A stretch of 64,000 bases of DNA from positions 23,847,090-23,911,089 of the forward strand of contig CM068316.1 in assembly GCA_034766995.1 (NCBI GenBank), given 5' to 3'. The translations under genes were made by a program, and so were the position numbers. Shown here piece by piece: positions 61,001 through 64,000 of this stretch (position 1 is the stretch's first letter; each line of letters opens with the position of its first letter). The stretch is from Acanthacorydalis orientalis. Its lineage: Eukaryota > Arthropoda > Insecta > Megaloptera > Corydalidae. The notes under the pieces were generated by a model. It saw nothing but the letters and a program-made list of their open reading frames with translations. It was not told the DNA's origin and did no database searches.

Positions 61001-64000
61001 AAACGCGATTTTAGTGATAATTTCACAAAATATCCCAATAATGTACACATATTTCGTGTTATTTCGATAAAAGTAACTTACTTCTATATAATAGTAGCAA
61101 AATCTTTCGGCAAATCTTGAGTCTGGTAGTTGAAAATCACGTTTATATGAAAAATATCACTATTTTAAGCGACAAAAACGCGATTTTAGTGATAATTTCA
61201 CAAAATATCCCAATAATGTACACATATTTCGTGTTATTTCGATAAAAGTAACTTAGTTCTATATAATAGTAGCAAAATGTTTCGGCAAATCTTGAGTCTG
61301 GTAGTTGAAAATCACGTTTATATGAAAAATATTGCTATTTTAAGCGACAAAACGCGATTTTAGTGATAATTTCACAAAATATCCCGATAATGTACACATA
61401 TTTCGTGTTATTTCGATAAAAGTAACTTAGTTCTATATAATAGTAGCAAAATCTTTCGGCAAATCTTGAGTCTGGTAGTTGAAAATCACGTTTATATGAA
61501 AAATATCACTATTTTAAGCGACAAAAACGCGATTTTAGTGATAATTTCACAAAATATCCCAATAATGTACACATATTTCGTGTTATTTCGATAAAAGTAA
61601 CTTAGTTCTATATAATAATAGCAAAATCTTTCGGCAAATCTTGAGTCTGGTAGTTGAAAATCACGTTTATATGAAAAATATCGCTATTTTAAGCGACAAA
61701 AACGCGATTTTAGTGATAATTTCACAAAATATCCCGATAATGTACACATATTTCGTGTTATTTCGATAAAAGTAACTTAGTTCTATATAATAATAGCAAA
61801 ATCTTTCGGCAAATCTTGAGTCTGGTAGTTGAAAATCACGTTTATATGAAAAATATTGCTATTTGAAGCGACAAAAACGCGATTTTAGTGATAATTTCAC
61901 AAAATATCCCGATAATGTACACATATTTCGTGTTATTTCGATAAAAGTAACTTACTTCTATATAATAGTAGCAAAATCTATCGGCAAATCTTGTGTCTGG
62001 TAGTTGAAAATCACGTTTATATGAAAAATATTGCTATTTGAAGCGACAAAAACGCGATTTTAGTGATAATTTCACAAAATATCCCAATAATGTACACATA
62101 TTTCGTGTTATTTCGATAAAAGTAACTTAGTTCTATATAATAGTAGCAAAATGTTTCGGCAAATCTTGAGTCTGGTAGTTTAAAATAACGTTTATATGAA
62201 AAATATCGCTATTTTAAGCGACAAAACGCGATTTTAGTGATAATTTCACAAAATATCCCGATAATGTACACATATTTCGTGTTATTTCGATAAAAGTAAC
62301 TTAGTTCTATATAATAATAGCAAAATCTTTCGGCAAATCTTGAGTCTGGTAGTTGAAAATCACGTTTATATGAAAAATATTGCTATTTGAAGCGACAAAA
62401 ACGCGATTTTAGTGATAATTTCACAAAATATCCCGATAATGTACACATATTTCGTGTTATTTCGATAAAAGTAACTTAGTTCTATATAATAGTAGCAAAA
62501 TCTTTCGGCAAGTCTTGAGTCCGGTAGTTGAAAATCACGTTTATATGAAAAATATTGCTATTTGAAGCGACAAAAACGCGATTTTAGTGATAATTTCACA
62601 AAATATCCCAATAATGTACACATATTTCGTGTTATTTCGATAAAAGTAACTTAGTTCTATATAATAGTAGCAAAATCTTTCGGCAAATCTTGAGTCTGGT
62701 AGTTGAAAATCACGTTTATATGAAAAATATTGCTATTTGAAGCGACAAAAACGCGATTTTAGTGATAATTTCACAAAATATCCCGATAATGTACACATAT
62801 TTCGTGTTATTTCGATAAAAGTAACTTAGTTCTATATAATAGTAGCAAAATCTATCGGCAAATCTTGTGTCTGGTAGTTGAAAATCACGTTTATATGAAA
62901 AATATTGCTATTTGAAGCGACAAAAACGCGATTTTAGTGATAATTTCACAAAATATCCCAATAATGTACACATATTTCGTGTTATTTCGATAAAAGTAAC
63001 TTACTTCTATATAATAGTAGCAAAATGTTTCGGCAAATCTTGAGTCTGGTAGTTGAAAATCACGTTTATATGGAAAATATCACTATTTTAAGCGACAAAA
63101 ACGCGATTTTAGTGATAATTTCACAAAATATCCCGATAATGTACACATATTTCGTGTTATTTCGATAAAAGTAACTTACTTCTATATAATAGTAGCAAAA
63201 TCTTTCGGCAAATCTTGAGTCTGGTAGTTTAAAATAACGTTTATATGAAAAATATTGCTATTTTAAGCGACAAAAACGCGATTTTAGTGATAATTTCACA
63301 AAATATCCCAATAATGTACACATATTTCGTGTTATTTCGATAAAAGTAACTTAGTTCTATATAATAGTAGCAAAATCTTTCGGCAAATCTTGAGTCTGGT
63401 AGTTGAAAATCACGTTTATATGAAAAATATTGCTATTTGAAGCGACAAAAACGCGATTTTAGTGATAATTTCACAAAATATCCCGATAATGTACACATAT
63501 TTCGTGTTATTTCGATAAAAGTAACTTAGTTCTATATAATAGTAGCAAAATCTATCGGCAAATCTTGTGTCTGGTAGTTGAAAATCACGTTTATATGAAA
63601 AATATTGCTATTTGAAGCGACAAAAACGCGATTTTAGTGATAATTTCACAAAATATCCCAATAATGTACACATATTTCGTGTTATTTCGATAAAAGTAAC
63701 TTAGTTCTATATAATAGTAGCAAAATGTTTCGGCAAATCTTGAGTCTGGTAGTTTAAAATAACGTTTATATGAAAAATATCGCTATTTTAAGCGACAAAA
63801 CGCGATTTTAGTGATAATTTCACAAAATATCCCGATAATGTACACATATTTCGTGTTATTTCGATAAAAGTAACTTAGTTCTATATAATAGTAGCAAAAT
63901 CTAACCGCAAATCTTGTGTCTGGTAGTTGAAAATCACGTTTATATGAAAAATATTGCTATTTGAAGCGACAAAAACGCGATTTTAGTGATAATTTCACAA
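57996..64000 (+). repeat. Subfamily A block A4 (~34 monomers, runs off the window)
   Basis: A diagnostics return after D. Positions 58,000-59,110 hold several private variants: ctctcgg, tcgtctta, cccta/cctaataatg, acctttt, gagtgtgg, ggtaattgaaaa, gacaaaagagcg, tatcagaataatg and atttacatat. From ~59,200 onward the usual A types are mixed, and the final part (62,850-63,910) has the ctatcgg, gtttcgg, ctttcgg, ctatcgg, gtttcgg, ctaaccgc order, close to A1 at 4.1-4.5 kb. The array continues past 64,000. Confidence 0.95.

Larger units (their letters stand above)
1..64000 (+). repeat. Satellite DNA megarray, ~175-bp monomer, ~366 head-to-tail copies
   Basis: Every part of the window is the same ~175-bp unit in the same orientation. 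Anchor words such as gttgaaaatcacgtttata and gtgataatttcac recur every 174 or 175 bp from start to end, and I saw no inverted monomer and no non-satellite insertion. The 174-bp form usually has four A instead of five in the gacaaaacgcg run. Known biology: monomers of roughly 150-180 bp in long tandem arrays are typical of plant and animal centromeric or pericentromeric satellites. Inference: this is centromeric or pericentromeric heterochromatin. I cannot name the family or species, and the array extends beyond both edges. Confidence 0.98.

Noticed and set aside
1..64000. CRISPR array
   Set aside because: The repeat unit is 175 bp with no short-repeat/unique-spacer alternation, and no cas gene is present.
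1..64000. Human or primate alpha satellite
   Set aside because: The unit length is close (171 bp), but the sequence does not match what I know of alpha satellite, and the CENP-B box is only 6 of 9 at its best site.
1..64000. Rhynchospora Tyba or other named plant centromere satellites of similar length
   Set aside because: Length and AT content are compatible, but I cannot recall those sequences reliably enough to match them, so no family name is assigned. A search of a satellite database with the four consensuses would decide.
1..64000. Transposable element, LTR or solo insertion interrupting the array
   Set aside because: I followed the 174/175-bp anchors through the window and saw no gap, target-site duplication, terminal repeat or foreign sequence.
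1..64000. tRNA, rRNA, snRNA or telomere repeats
   Set aside because: No cloverleaf, conserved rRNA word or short telomeric hexamer/heptamer run was seen anywhere.

Overview
The whole 64-kb window is one uninterrupted satellite-DNA array. About 366 head-to-tail monomers of ~175 bp (sometimes 174) run from the first base to the last on the same strand, and both array ends lie outside the window. I found no protein gene, RNA gene, transposon, CRISPR array or unique sequence. A hand count of one canonical monomer (34,263-34,437) gives 51 G+C in 175 bp (about 29%). Nucleosome-sized, AT-rich, dyad-containing monomers in a megarray with higher-order repeats (HORs) point to a eukaryotic nuclear chromosome, most plausibly centromeric or pericentromeric heterochromatin of a plant or animal. 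I do not recognise the family by name and cannot assign a species.

Layout: four diverged monomer subfamilies alternate as A-B-A-C-A-D-A. A1 occupies 1 to ~17,925, B ~17,926-33,885, A2 ~33,886-48,610, C ~48,611-54,065, A3 ~54,066-57,040, D 57,041 to ~57,995, and A4 ~57,996-64,000. A is marked by gtacacatatttcgtgtta, cttgagtctgg and gcgacaaaaacgcg. B is marked by gtatacatatttcgtatta, ctcgattctgg and gcgaaaaaaacgtg. C is marked by aatttaccaataatg, gtatacttctttcg and ggaaattatcgc. D is marked by agttgcaatatttttg, tatataaaag and cacagaatttat. All six subfamily junctions keep the 175-bp register, so the blocks meet by homologous, in-register exchange and not by random insertion.

Inside the blocks there are local HORs: a 348-bp dimer, ~698-bp 4-mers, ~875-bp 5-mers and a 1,222-bp 7-mer. 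There are also larger duplications (8, 13 and 14 monomers), and rare linked variants shared between A1 and A2 across the 16-kb B block. Each monomer carries short inverted repeats, two TTCG-N4-A motifs 53 bp apart, and more CpG than its base composition predicts; the commonest polymorphisms are CpG transitions. The many short open reading frames, nearly all on the minus strand, are by-products of repeat periodicity and are not annotated as genes.
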